NCBI GenBank assembly: GCA_902651635.1
Contig: CACRSC010001917.1
Span: forward strand, 605,977-669,976
Direction: 5' to 3'
DNA: 64,000 nt
Source: Mastigamoeba balamuthi
Taxonomy: Eukaryota > Evosea > Mastigamoebida > Mastigamoebidae
The notes under the pieces are model-generated. The model saw only the letters and a list, made by a program, of their open reading frames with translations, was not told the DNA's origin and did no database searches. Numbering within the stretch: the stretch's first letter is position 1; each line of letters starts with the position of its first letter. This document shows, piece after piece, positions 1 through 10,209 of this stretch. The position numbers and the translations under genes were made by a program.

Positions 1-1240
1 CCCCACGATGACCGCGCTGTGCAGGCGCGCCCTCGACTGCGGCCTGGCAGCGGCGGCGGCCCCCGGCTGCTCGTCAGCGCCGGCGCCGTCGGGGATCCTG
101 AGGCGGCCCGTCTCGACGTAGGGGCTGATCTTCCCCGACGCCTCGCGCAGCGCGACGGGGATGTGGTGCGCCTGGAAGCTCTTGATCTCCTCGAGCAGCG
201 CCTGCCACTGGTGCACCTCGGCCTTGGTGGGGTTCGCCTCGGTGATGAAGCGCAGCACCAGCAGCTTCATGTCCGTCACGATTGCGTCGAGCACGTCGCC
301 CGCCACGCCGAAGAAGATGCAGACCAGCAGGAACCTCGCGTGGTACCGCAGGTTCCTCTGCAGCAGCCCGCTCGACGTCGCCCCCGCGTTGCCGCCCGTC
401 GGCGGCGGCGGCAGGCGCGACGCGGGGTTCAGCGATCCCAGCACCGCGGGGATCGCGCGCGGCGCAGAGGTCCCCGGCGGCGGCATCGGCGGCTGCGCCT
501 GCGGCGCCGTCTGCTGCGTGTCCTTGAAGTACGCGCGCGAGCGGATCGCCGAGTAGAACATGTACGCCTCGTGCAGGTAGCACGTGTCGCTCGTCCGCAG
601 GTAGTAGTGGTAGTAGAGCCTTGACGGGTGCGACGGCGGCACAGTCGGCGTTATTTTATGCCGCCGATAGGGGGGGTAGGGGGGTTGCTGTTGCTCTTAT
701 TGGGAGGGGCCGAGAGAGAGCGTACTGGGCAATCCGGGCAGCGAGCTCTCCGACCTCCCAGCGCTTGAGGTTCGTCGGCGCAGTGGACTCGAGCACCGAG
801 CGGTGCTGCTGCTGCATCTTCCACAGCTGGAGCCAGCGGGCAGTTTGGCGCAACACGCGGGGCGCGTAGGGCGCAGAGATTGTTTTAGACAAAGCGGAGA
901 AAAAAAATACCAACGAATAAGAAAAAGACGGGGGCGCGCACACAGAGAGCTCTCACACACACAGACGCAAGGGCAAAAATACGCCAACAGCGGGCAAACA
1001 ACAACGCGCGCTCCGGGCAGCAAACGCACCTTCGAGTACGTGTTGAACGCCTTCTCGAAGAAGGGCTCCCAGTACGCCCCGACCGAAGGCAGCGCCCTGT
1101 GCGAGCGCGCGTGAGACCCCGGCCGGGGGGTTAATTGTGTTTTTCTCTGTGCCCGCGTGCCTGAGCCGCGAGAAGATCTTCTCGGCCTTCTGGCGCGTGT
1201 ACTGGAACTCCTCGCACACGCTCTGCGGTGGTCGCTCCAT
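1..1240 (-). CDS. SCAI: SCAI homologue, N-terminal part (runs off the window)
   Basis: Matches the N-terminal half of SCAI, a nuclear protein of animals and plants that binds transcription and repair factors. Exons read on the minus strand: 1161..1240, 1030..1096, 726..826 and <1..619. The spliced protein keeps the SCAI order: a start followed by FSRLR, then YWEPFFEKAFNTYSK, then LWKMQQQHR, LKRWEVGELA and LYYHYYLRTSDTCYLHEAY. Exon joins keep frame at every step. Intron 1 (1097..1160, 64 nt) begins GCACGC instead of GT, because only this join restores the conserved R-x-LP reading; introns 2 and 3 start GTGCGT and GTACGC. A low-complexity Pro/Gly/Ala stretch sits in exon 4. The C-terminal half lies beyond position 1. 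Confidence 0.88.
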
Positions 1241-1856
1241 CGAATGCCCTGCGGGGATCGCATTCCGCGCGCGCGCCGCGTTTGTAAGGGGAGGGGCTCT
1301 GCGCGCGGTTGCCGCCCGTGCGTGGTGACTCGCTTTATATTTCTTTCCTCCACCGGCCGCTCTAATTAACACGTCGTAACGAGCGCCTCCGCGTCCAACG
1401 CCAACGGCGGCGAAATGCGCTCGCGCAGCGCGCCGAACGGCGGGGGAGTGGCGTGGGGGCACGCGGGGCGCTGGGGCGAGGGGCGAGGGCGTCGCACCGA
1501 GAGACTTAATTAGCGAGGCGGTGGTCACGGACCAAGTCGACGGCGGGAGGGGAGTGGCGAGTAGCGGGGGCGACTGGGACAGGGCCGGCAATGCGGTGTC
1601 AAGATCGGCCCACACACAAGGAGCGGAGGGAAAGTTGCGTTGCCTTGGGCGGGGACGGGGAGAGGGTTTTATGCGCTGGGCGCCCCGAACGTGTTCTTTT
1701 TCAAAAAAGACCCACCAAAAGCACCCTCGTATCTCCCCCCACCCGCGACAGTATCTTCGCCGTTTGGGTCTCCAACCGGCGGCACAACACACAACCACCA
1801 CCACAAAAGAAAAAAAAACAAAAGCAAAAATAAAATCGCGCAACAACAATCGATTG
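1241..1856. promoter_or_regulatory. Spacer between divergent SCAI and RNA ligase genes
   Basis: 616 bp between the two start codons. It is less GC-rich near the ligase start, with an A-rich run just before position 1857. No reading frame here has a recognisable product, so it most likely holds both promoters. No defined promoter motif seen. Confidence 0.4.
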
Positions 1857-2975
1857 ATGTCGCAGCAGCAGCAGAGCGAGTCGTCGAGCAGGGCGCTGGC
1901 GTACGTCGAGCGCATACGGGGCCTGGAGCCCATCAAGGGCGCCGACCGCATCGAGGTCGCGCGCGTCCGCGGCTGGCGGGTCGTCGTGCGCCGCGGGCAG
2001 TACAGCGTCGGCGACCTCGTCGTCTACTGCGAGATCGACAGCGTGCTGCCGCCCTGGAAGCACTTTGTCGACGACAAGCTCGACAGGAGCGCCTTCCGCA
2101 TCCGCACGGTCAGCCTGCGCGGCGTCGTCAGCCAGGGCTACGTCGTCCCGCTGCGCGCCATCGCCGAGTGCCACCCGGACCGCGAGCACCTGACCGTCGA
2201 CGCTGCGGGCGCGCGCATCGCCTTCGACGACGGCCGCGCGGACATCGCGCTGGCGCCCGGCGCGGACCTCACCGAGTTCATGGGCGTGGCCAAGTACGAG
2301 CCGCCGCTGCACGTCACCGAGTGCTCTGCCGCGGGCCTCGTGGCGTTCCCCGAGTGGCTGCCCAAGTCGGACCAGCTGCGCGTGCAGAACATCCCCGACA
2401 TCGTCACGCAGCGCGCGGGCGTGCGCTTCGAGGTCACCGAGAAGCTCGACGGCGCCAGCATCAGCGTCTACTACGACGACGCCAGCGCCGACGTGTGCGT
2501 CTGCACGCGCAACTGCCGCGTGGCCGCGGGCACCGCGGACAGAGGGGCCGCCGTGCTGGCGCTCGAGCGCGCGGGCGTCGTCGAGGCGCTCAGAAGGACG
2601 CGCCTCAGGGCCGCGCTGCAGGGCGAGCTCGTGGGCCCCGGCGTGCAGGGCAACCCGTACGGGCTGGCGCAGTGCGAGTGGCGCATGTTCGACGCGTACC
2701 TCGTCGACGAGCGCAGGTTCGCGACGCCGAGCGAGCGCAGGGGCGTCGTGGAGCGCCTGGGGCTGAGCTTCGAGGCCGTGCACGTGCCCGTCCTGGCCAC
2801 TGGGGCTCTGCTGCCGCAGTCGGCCGACAAGCTGCTGGCCGACGCCGACGGCAAGGCCGTGCTCAACCCCTCGGTGCTGCGTGAGGGCGTGGTGTGGAAG
2901 TCCGAGGAGCCGGTCGACGGGGACATCTTCCACTTCAAGGCCGTCAGCAACTCCTATCTGCTGCGCCAGAAGTAG
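1857..2975 (+). CDS. RNA ligase of the DRB0094/Rnl5 type
   Basis: Single-exon, 372 aa. The N-terminal 110 residues match the OB-like module of the DRB0094/Rnl5 family (RIRGLEPIKGADRIEVARV, then GDLVVYCEIDSVLP). The nucleotidyltransferase core follows: motif I EKLDG with the AMP-accepting lysine at residue 196, a motif III-like FDAYLVD, motif IV EGVVWK and a final FHFKAVSNSYL close to motif V. Family members seal RNA 3'-OH to 5'-phosphate ends through ligase-AMP; the biological substrate is not known for most eukaryotic members. The start at 1857 is the first ATG ahead of the conserved region. The enzyme looks intact. Function beyond RNA-end joining is inference. Confidence 0.85.
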   Translation: MSQQQQSESSSRALAYVERIRGLEPIKGADRIEVARVRGWRVVVRRGQYSVGDLVVYCEIDSVLPPWKHFVDDKLDRSAFRIRTVSLRGVVSQGYVVPLRAIAECHPDREHLTVDAAGARIAFDDGRADIALAPGADLTEFMGVAKYEPPLHVTECSAAGLVAFPEWLPKSDQLRVQNIPDIVTQRAGVRFEVTEKLDGASISVYYDDASADVCVCTRNCRVAAGTADRGAAVLALERAGVVEALRRTRLRAALQGELVGPGVQGNPYGLAQCEWRMFDAYLVDERRFATPSERRGVVERLGLSFEAVHVPVLATGALLPQSADKLLADADGKAVLNPSVLREGVVWKSEEPVDGDIFHFKAVSNSYLLRQK

Positions 2976-3070
2976 TGTATTTCAGCCGCCGCTATCAATT
3001 GGTCCCACCGATCTCGCGCTCGCACGGACTAGCACACTTGCACACCGCAACTGGAGCCCAGCACAAACAC

Positions 3071-4420
3071 TCACAGTGCCTTGTTCTCTGCCGTGGCTTC
3101 AGCCAAGAGGTGGAAGGGAGCCCTGGGTCCTGCGACTCTCACCCCGCCCTGCAGCTCGATCTCGATCTGGCCCCCGTCGATGGCGACGCTTCGGACGGCA
3201 TTGGGGTCCATGCCGGGAAGCGCCCTGCGGCAATCGAGCAGGACGGCGGACTCTATGAGCTCGCGAGTGATCTCGGCTCCCTGGGTGAGGCTGAACCCCG
3301 CTGCTTCCTCCGCCGAGTCAAAGCCACTCATGTAGCCGCCGAGCAGCTCGTTGTACAGCGGAACCACGTACGTCTGGCGCACACAGTAGCACCAGAACGC
3401 TTTAGAGAGCTCGTCGCCCTCCGAGGGCAGCAACGCGAAGTCAGCGGGCGCGATGTAGAGGCCGCACACGGGCTTGGGCTCAGGGACATGCCTGTTGCAG
3501 AAGAAGAAGGCTGCCTTGCCGTCCAGACCACCGAGCAGCACGTAGAGGTCGTCGCCCAGCGCGATGTACCCGCGGGCAGGGCATCCTAGGGAGACCTTGC
3601 AGCCGAGGTCGTAGAAGTCCCAGTACCCGTTCCACACCGAGTGGGCGTGGTCGCCGAGCACGGCTTCCGTCATGCGCTCCAGGGCGCTCAGCCGCGCTCC
3701 GCTGGCAGCGGGGCCATCGGCCCTGCGCACAGTCCACAGCAGGCCGCTCCACCTCGAGGGGTCCCGCGCCATGGCCTCGCACGTGGCGTTCTTGGGGCCG
3801 AACGGGTTGTCGACCGGAGCGCTGGCCACGAGCCCGTGCAGCGCGCACACGAGCCTGTCGTTGCGGCACTCGCGCGCGTCGAGAGAGCTGCAGAGCAGGG
3901 CAGCGCCCGAGCGGAGTGCGGCGTGCATGCCCTCGTGCCAGGACCTGTGCAGCTGCAGACCCGGCTGGAACGCCACGACAGCGTCGAACGGCTCCCCCGG
4001 GCGCGCCAGCATCTCCTCGAGCGTGCAGCGCGCGGTCGACACGCAGGGGTCGCTCGCGGCGCGGTCGTCGAGCTCGACGCCGCAGAGCACAACGCTCGCC
4101 GACGGGACGCCCAGCAGGCGCGACATGGAGCCCCACAGCGCGCCGGGGCCGTCGAGACCGCGGCAGCCGCACACCAGGAGGCGCAGCGGGCGGTCGCCTG
4201 CAGCCGCACGTGCGACGGCGTGCGGGGCGAGGGTCCTGAGCGCGTACGATGCGCTCAGAGGGGCGTAGAGCGACTCGGCGACAGACTCATCGTCGGCGCT
4301 CGAGTCCCGAGGTGCAAAGCCAGCCCCACGCGCCCAAGCTGCCAGAGAGGCCACGCTCGAGCGCGGATCCTTCGTAACCGCGGCGAAAGCGTCGCCGACC
4401 AGAGACTGCGCAGAGGTCAT
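3071..4420 (-). CDS. MSS51 C-terminal-domain-like protein
   Basis: Single exon, 449 aa. Residues about 75-240 resemble the MSS51/ZMYND C-terminal domain: LRLLVCGCRGLDG, ALWGSMSRLLG, FDAVVAFQPGL, SWHEGMHAALRSGAALLCSS and NPFGPKNA occur in the family order. No MYND zinc finger is present before it. The C-terminal 200 residues (GYWDFYDLGCKVSLGCP, GYIALGDDLYVLLGG) are not recognised. The start at 4420 is the first ATG before the conserved region; an AT-rich ATATC-bearing stretch lies just upstream. It follows the next minus-strand gene by only 53 bp. MSS51 proteins act in mitochondrial gene expression in yeast, but this link should not be carried over without the zinc finger. Confidence 0.6.
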   Translation of the reverse strand: MTSAQSLVGDAFAAVTKDPRSSVASLAAWARGAGFAPRDSSADDESVAESLYAPLSASYALRTLAPHAVARAAAGDRPLRLLVCGCRGLDGPGALWGSMSRLLGVPSASVVLCGVELDDRAASDPCVSTARCTLEEMLARPGEPFDAVVAFQPGLQLHRSWHEGMHAALRSGAALLCSSLDARECRNDRLVCALHGLVASAPVDNPFGPKNATCEAMARDPSRWSGLLWTVRRADGPAASGARLSALERMTEAVLGDHAHSVWNGYWDFYDLGCKVSLGCPARGYIALGDDLYVLLGGLDGKAAFFFCNRHVPEPKPVCGLYIAPADFALLPSEGDELSKAFWCYCVRQTYVVPLYNELLGGYMSGFDSAEEAAGFSLTQGAEITRELIESAVLLDCRRALPGMDPNAVRSVAIDGGQIEIELQGGVRVAGPRAPFHLLAEATAENKAL

Positions 4421-4473
4421 CTGGAGAGAGTATGATATCTGGACGGAAAATATCCTGCCGATTCCTATTTGCC

Positions 4474-5890
4474 TCACAGGAGGAGTGCTCCCAGATACTT
4501 GACCACAATGCGCCTCTCGCGGTCACGAGAGGACAGGCCGCGGACGTCGATGTACATGAACTGCTCCGTGGGCCTACACACCTCGACGGGCTTCTCCTCC
4601 TCTTCCTGCTGGTCCACGCAATCGTCCTCGCTGCGCTGGAGGAAGCGGAAGGTCCCCACGATGAACTGTGGACAGGCATCGTCAGATTCCATTACACAAA
4701 GCGAACCCAATTGGATGCACGCACGTCGTCGATGTGGGAGTCGCACAGGGGCGGCGAGGCCCCGGCGGCGATTGACTGCCCACACACGAGGCAGCGGGAC
4801 GGGTCGGAGCCAGCCAGCTTCAGCTGCCACCTGGCGAGGAAGTCGTCGCCAATGAACCGGCGGCCTTTGGTCACCACCCACTCCAGCTGCTTGTGCCTGA
4901 GGTGCATTGTAGCCTCGAGCCTGGGCACGAACCCGTCGCTGCCCGACGGCAGCCTGACCTGCGGCCTCGTCCACGTGCATTGAGGCTCGATGTGGTGCCT
5001 CTCCTCAGGGACCGTCGGGAAGGGGACCTTGGGTATCTGCGGCAGCGAGCACCACGCAGGAGTCTGTACGAGACCCGACGCCACGTCGTCCACGATGCGC
5101 ATAGGCCCGCGCGTGCGGTGCGCCTGGAAGCTCGTGACGGCCGCGACGTAGATCCCCGGCTTCAGCTTCTGGCGCTCCTCGACGTCCTCGTAGTGGCCCA
5201 GCGCGTCCTGCTGCTCGGTGCCAACGTACGGTCCGTGCCGCTCCTGCTCCTCGGCCGCGTCGGGGGGGTCCTCGACGCCGTCGTCGCGGTGGAACCTGCG
5301 CAGGCGGCTCTGCAGCCCGAGGCCCAGCGCGTTGAGGAGCTCCCTGGCTGTCGTCGCCCGGGCCACGGCCGGCTCCGTCTGCACCACAGCCCCGCACGAG
5401 CGCAGGACCACGGTGCACTGGCCCTCAGCCGGCACGCGCATCGAGTCGTTTTCGTCCACCAGGCTCCGCTGCAGCCTCCGGAGGTGCACTGTGCTCTCGT
5501 TCTGGTCGCACTCTGGCCGCTGCCCAGAAGGGGATGTGCTTTTCCGGTCTGAATAGCCGACCGGCTGGGCGGGCTCTTCAATGGCCGGCGCAGGAGCGAC
5601 GGCGTCTGCGCCGCCGCCGGACGTGACGGCCGTGCTGAGGGGTTCGTAGTACGTCGGCGGCTGGGGCTTGGCGTCGCCGAGGCCAGCCGGGGACGCGCAC
5701 GCGGTCTCGGCGATGCCCAGGTCGCGCATGAGCTGCGACTTGCGCGACTCGTACTCTTCCGCGAGGATGAACCCGCAGTCGAGCAGCTCCTGGATCTTCC
5801 CAAGTTGCTCTGTCCACGAGGGGGGTTGGTCCGCGAGAGACGGAGAGAGGGAGGGAGGGAGAGGGGGGGCCGACCTTGAAACGTCGCCAT
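4474..5890 (-). CDS. Unrecognised protein with a Cys/His cluster
   Basis: Three exons on the minus strand: 5875..5890, 4725..5809 and 4474..4665, giving about 430 aa. Introns are 65 nt (donor GTCGGC) and 59 nt (GTGCGT); both joins keep frame. The start is short (MATFQ) followed by a helix-rich EQLGKIQELLDCGFILAEEYESR-like region. The middle is poorly conserved and acidic. Near the end, CLVCGQ and LCDSH are spaced like a small zinc site. I do not recognise a family. The coding pattern (strong third-position G/C, consistent splice joins) supports a real gene. Confidence 0.6.
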
Positions 5891-6638
5891 CGGTAACGGC
5901 AATTCGATGAATGGTGGCTGGAATCTCGCAGATTTCACCTGAGGGATGGGATTTCAGATAACGTTCCGCGAACTGTGCTGTGCAAAACCACCAACCCAAT
6001 GTGGGAGCCTGAATGAACGGTTGATCCCGAGTGCGATCCCACGTGTTCCCTGCGTGTGTATGATGCAAGCGGCGCCGGGGTTCATGTCGAGCGAGGACGT
6101 TTAACCTGTCTAGGCGGCTAAATTGTTGAGCCAGGACGATCCTGGCCGTCACTCAAACCTCTTTCGCATAACAGTGTGAGTAACGGTCATCGCGCCGAAA
6201 CTGCAATTGAACTCCTGTGCGACAGTGAGCACTGTACATATGACCGATGCTGCAAGCCGCCTGTCGGTCCCACGACTGCCAGTGTCATTCCCGTGCGAGA
6301 GAACTATCGGCGGAACTCGCTCTCCGGCTGACCAGCCAGACTTACAGGCCGGAATCAATTCGAATGCACTCCCGTGGGAGAACACCAAGCTCTGAAGCTG
6401 CCCGATCATTCATCGAGGCCCGCGAACGACGACCCGTCGGGGCGTTTATTCTGATGTGCCAGTCCTGTGGAAGACAACATGTTCAGAAAGCTGAGCTGGC
6501 CGACGATCTTTCGCACACAGCAGGCCACACCCGCATTTGACCGGGAAATTCCGCCGTTTATCGGCGACGAAAAACAAAAGACACGGTAATTCCGCGGAGG
6601 TGTACGTTTCTCTCCACACCCGCGCCACACCCGACACC
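5891..6638. other. Intergenic, no gene seen
   Basis: 748 bp of mixed composition between divergent genes. Frames are broken or lack a coding pattern. It probably contains the promoters of the neighbouring genes. Nothing else supported. Confidence 0.4.
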
Positions 6639-7662
6639 ATGCCCGGCAAGCAGCGCGCGGCCTGCCACGCGGCGCCGGCGCCCCTCTGCGACGACCCGCT
6701 CGACTGCGGCCTCGGGGCGTACGACGACGTGGGCCCGTGCGCCCCCGCGGACATCACGCGCTCGTGCGGCGCCCCGCGCAGCCTCGTGGTCATCGCCGGC
6801 GGCGACAGCTGCGCCGGCCCCACCCCCTACGCCTGGGCCCTCGACCCCGAGGCCGCCGGCCCGCGCGCGTGGGCCCCGCTGGCGGCCCCGCCGGGCCTGT
6901 CGAGCCCCACGGCCGCCTCGGGAATCGCGGGGCCCGGGGCGTCGCGCGGGGTGCTCGTCGCCGGCGACTGCGCGTCGTGGGCGGGGACGCGGTCGGCGCA
7001 CGTGCTGGTGCCCCCGCAGCGGCGGCGCGGCGTCGTTCGAGTGGCGCGCGGCTCGTGACGCGCCGGGGAGGCTGCAGTTCGCGTGTGCCGCGGAGGACAG
7101 GCGGAGCGGCCGCGCGGTGGTCTTGGGGGGCTCGGGGAGCGCGGCCGAGTACGACGCGGGCACCGACGCGTGGCTCGAGCTCCCGCCGCGCCCGACGGCG
7201 TGCGAGAGCGCAGCCGTGGCTGAGCTGGGCGACCGCTTGGTGGCCGTCGGCAGCGGGGGCCACGGGCTGGCCCTGGGCAGCGTCGTGGAGGCGTTCGACC
7301 CCCGCGAGGGCGCGTGGCAGCGCATTGGGGCGCTGCGGGGCTCGCGCGAGTGCGTCGAGGCGTGCGCGTGCCAGGGGTTGCTCTACGTGGTCGGGGGCAT
7401 CGACCGCGAGAGAGAGCTGGCCGACACTGCGCGGTTCGACCCGAGGGCCGGGCGCTGGGAGGAGCTGGCTCCGATGCTGGACCCCAAGTACGGCCTGGCC
7501 TGCGCCGAGATCGGGGGCCTCCTGTGGACATTCGGGGGCTTCCGCGAGGACGTGTTCGTGGCTGAGACCGAGGTGTTCGAGCCGAGCGAGGGCCGGTGGA
7601 GGAGGTCCTGCTCGCTCACACTTCCGTCTCCCCGGGGCTGCTTCGGGCTTGCTTGGCTGTAA
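6639..7662 (+). CDS. Kelch-repeat protein with a frame break
   Basis: The start ATG at 6639 opens a frame with one kelch-like blade (SLVVIAGGD). The frame ends at 7058, but the kelch pattern continues in another frame through 7662: VEAFDPREGAWQRI, GLLYVVGGIDRE, ARFDPRAGRWEEL and LLWTFGGF are typical blades with paired Gly and spaced Tyr/Trp. The switch lies near 7000-7030, in a GC-rich run. No intron of credible length with GT-AG or GC-AG ends fits. A one-base assembly error or a young inactivating change are both possible. About five blades are visible, enough for one beta-propeller. No BTB or F-box domain is attached. Confidence 0.7.
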
Positions 7663-8148
7663 AACTTATACAGGAACATTTTACCTTGTGCTTCTGATAG
7701 CGTTCCTGCTGGAGCACTTCCCAGTTGTCTCGTGAAAGGCCGACTGGGCGACAGACGGAGGCTCTCGTGCGAAATTTCTATGCCATCGAGTTTTAAGCTC
7801 TCTCTCATCATAAATGCTCTCTTAAAACACAAATAAATGGCGGTACGGTTATTGATCGTCAATTGTGCCTCGTGACAGACGGACGCAAGCATGGGTCCGT
7901 GTGATGCGCGGGGCTGTTGTTGGGTTCTCTCCCTCCAGAGATACGGAAGATATTTTCTGATGACGATATCAGTGAGGTCAACCGTCTGTTCTTTTGTTTC
8001 TCTCCTGTGTGAGCGAAGTGCGTTGTTGAACCCCCCACCGCCACCCCCGTGCCCTCCCGCCGCGCCGCCCCCTTCCCCCCGCCCGCCGCACTCGCGCCCG
8101 CGCTGACCGTCCGCCCCCTCCCGCCTCGTCGGTGTGTCGCAGTCGACA
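7663..8148. other. Intergenic before the eIF4B-like gene
   Basis: About 490 bp. The first 250 bp are fairly AT-rich and the last 150 bp are a C-rich run leading into the start at 8149. No gene seen. Long antisense frames through here are shadows of the repeats downstream. Confidence 0.4.
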
Positions 8149-9943
8149 ATGGCGACTGAGGAGGAGGTCGATATGGCGGTGGTGGCTCTGACCCCCAAGG
8201 ACGGGCCCGTCTCCAAGGCCAGCAAGAAGAAGAAGAAGCAGAAGGAGAAGGTTGAGGACAAGCTCGCCATCTCCGAGTTTGCCACTGTCTCCAAGTCCGC
8301 TCCGGCCCCCCCAATTTTCCTCTGGGTTCTCTCTTGTGGGCTGACACGCGTGCTCTTTTGCCGCCGTGTCTTGCGTTTTTCCCACAAAAAGGGAGGAGGA
8401 GGATATGCCCCCGCCCTCGCAGCCCCGCGGCTGGGGCGGCTCGAGCGCCGGCGACCGCGACCGCGGCGAGCGCGAGGGGTACGGCAGGAGCTACGGCGAC
8501 AGGTACGGCTCTGGCGGCCGCCCGTCGGACCGCGACGGCGACAGGCCGCGCTACGGCGACCGCGACGGCGGCTTTGACAGGCCCCGCTATGGCGACCGCG
8601 ACGGCGGCTTCGACAGGCCGCGCTACGGCGACCGTGAGGGCGGCTTCGACAGGCCCCCGCGCAGCTACGGCGACCGTGAGGGCGGCTTCGACAGGCCCCC
8701 GCGCAGCTACGGCGACCGTGAGGGTGGGTTCGACAGGCCGCGCTACGGCGACCGCGAGGGAGGCTACGACAGGCCTCCGCGCAGCTTCGGCGACCGCGAG
8801 GGAGGCTTCGACAGGCCCCCGCGCAGCTACGGCGACCGCGAGGGCGGGTTCGGCTCGCGCGGCGGGTACGACAGGCCGCCGCGCAGCTTCGGCGACCGCG
8901 AGGACGGCCCGGACAGGGAGCGCGAGGGCGCACCGTCCAAGCCGCTGAGCGAGCGCATGCGCGAGGAGAGCGCGAGCGCGGGCACGCAGGACGCGCCGAG
9001 GAAGGCGAGGGCGGACCCGTTCGGCGGCGCCAAGCCGAGGGAGGCGGTGCTGCAGACCCGCCCCCAGGACGAGCGCAAGGAGGAGGCGGCGCCCGCCGAC
9101 AAGGAGCCCGAGCGCCAGGAGCCCCGCGAGGCCAAGGACGTCGACGACGTGGCCCGGGGCGTCGAGCGCCTCTCGGTCGACGACCGCGCCCCCGCCCCCG
9201 AGCGTGAGCGCGAGCGTGAGCCCGCCGACGACCGTGACCGCAGGGGCGGCTACGGCGATCGCGACGGCGACCGTCGCGGAGGCTACGGCGATCGTGACGG
9301 CGACCGCCGCGGAGGCTACGGCTACGGCGACCGTGACGGCGACCGCCGTGGCGGCTACGGCTACGGCGACCGCGAGCGCAGGGGCGGCTACGGATACGGC
9401 GACCGCGACGGCGACCGCTCGTTCGACCGCCCGAGGCGCGACGAGAACGAGGGCCGCGCCGACTCTGCGACGTCGTGGCGCCGCACGGGCGAGTGGGTGC
9501 CCCCGCCGCGCTCTGAGCGCGACCGCCCGCGCTTCGGCGACCGCGAGGGAGGCTACGACAGGCCCCCGCGCAGCTTCGACGACCGCGAGGGCGGCTCGTT
9601 CGAGCGCAGGGGCGGCTACGGAGGAGACCGCGAGGGCGGCTACCGCTCGGGCTACGGCTTCGGCAGGCGCGACGACCGCGACGCCCCGCGTGGCTACGGC
9701 GACCGCGACGCCCCCCGCGGCTACGGCGACCGCGACGAGCCCCGCAGCTACGGCGGCCGCCCGGACGACCGCTACTCGCGCGAGGACGACCGCCCGCGGT
9801 CTGACCGCGACAGGTACGACGACCGCGCGCCCGCGCGCACCGATGACAGGGAGGAGAGGCGCGCCGACGACTCGGTCAGCCCTCCGCCCCAGCAGCGCAG
9901 CGCCGAGGACGACGCCCCGCGTGGCGAGCGCCAGGACAACTGA
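8149..9943 (+). CDS. eIF4B-like translation factor without an RRM
   Basis: Two exons, 8149..8294 and 8392..9943, 565 aa. Exon 1 carries a Lys-rich run (KASKKKKKQKEK). The 97-nt intron starts GTCCGC and joins AA|G, giving SKEEEDMPPPSQPRGWGG. Then come arrays of DRxGG-type repeats like the DRYG region of eIF4B, and the eIF4B-type block KARADPFGGAKPREAVL at about residues 260-280. Family members stimulate the eIF4A helicase in cap-dependent initiation. No RNA-recognition motif is visible, as in plant eIF4B. Tandem repeats make exact length prone to assembly error. Confidence 0.82.
8539..9840 (+). repeat. Arg/Gly/Asp-rich tandem repeats inside the eIF4B-like gene
   Basis: Two arrays. 8539..8900 holds about nine units built on GDR(D/E)GGFDRP(P)R; 9230..9420 and 9540..9840 hold GDRDGDRRGGYG-type units. 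Copies differ in codon choice, so the array is not freshly expanded throughout. Confidence 0.85.
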
Positions 9944-10209
9944 GCAAGCGTAGCCGACTGCTGTGCCTGAGGTCCCCCTGTCCTTCCCCATTTGTGACGC
10001 CCGAACAGACTCCACTGTCTCCCCCCGTGAGCCCTACTCCCTCACAGTCGATTTGGAAAGCAGCGAACAGGTATGCAATGCTTGCTGCGAACGCGCAGGG
10101 AGGGGGTGGTGTGCCACTTGGCAGGGGGATGGGGGGCCGGCTGGATTTCAAGAGGAAAATACAAGGAATTCCAAACGCTTAGCCTATTTGCATAACGCTT
10201 AGCACAAAA

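Noticed and set aside
1521-1856. 112-residue upstream extension of the RNA ligase frame
   Set aside because: No family similarity and A-rich noncoding look; the conserved OB module begins right after ATG 1857.
7859-10015. A 718-residue minus-strand frame opposite the eIF4B-like gene
   Set aside because: Ala/Val/Arg-rich text is what antisense of Asp/Arg/Gly codons gives. The plus strand carries the conserved eIF4B blocks and a proper intron.
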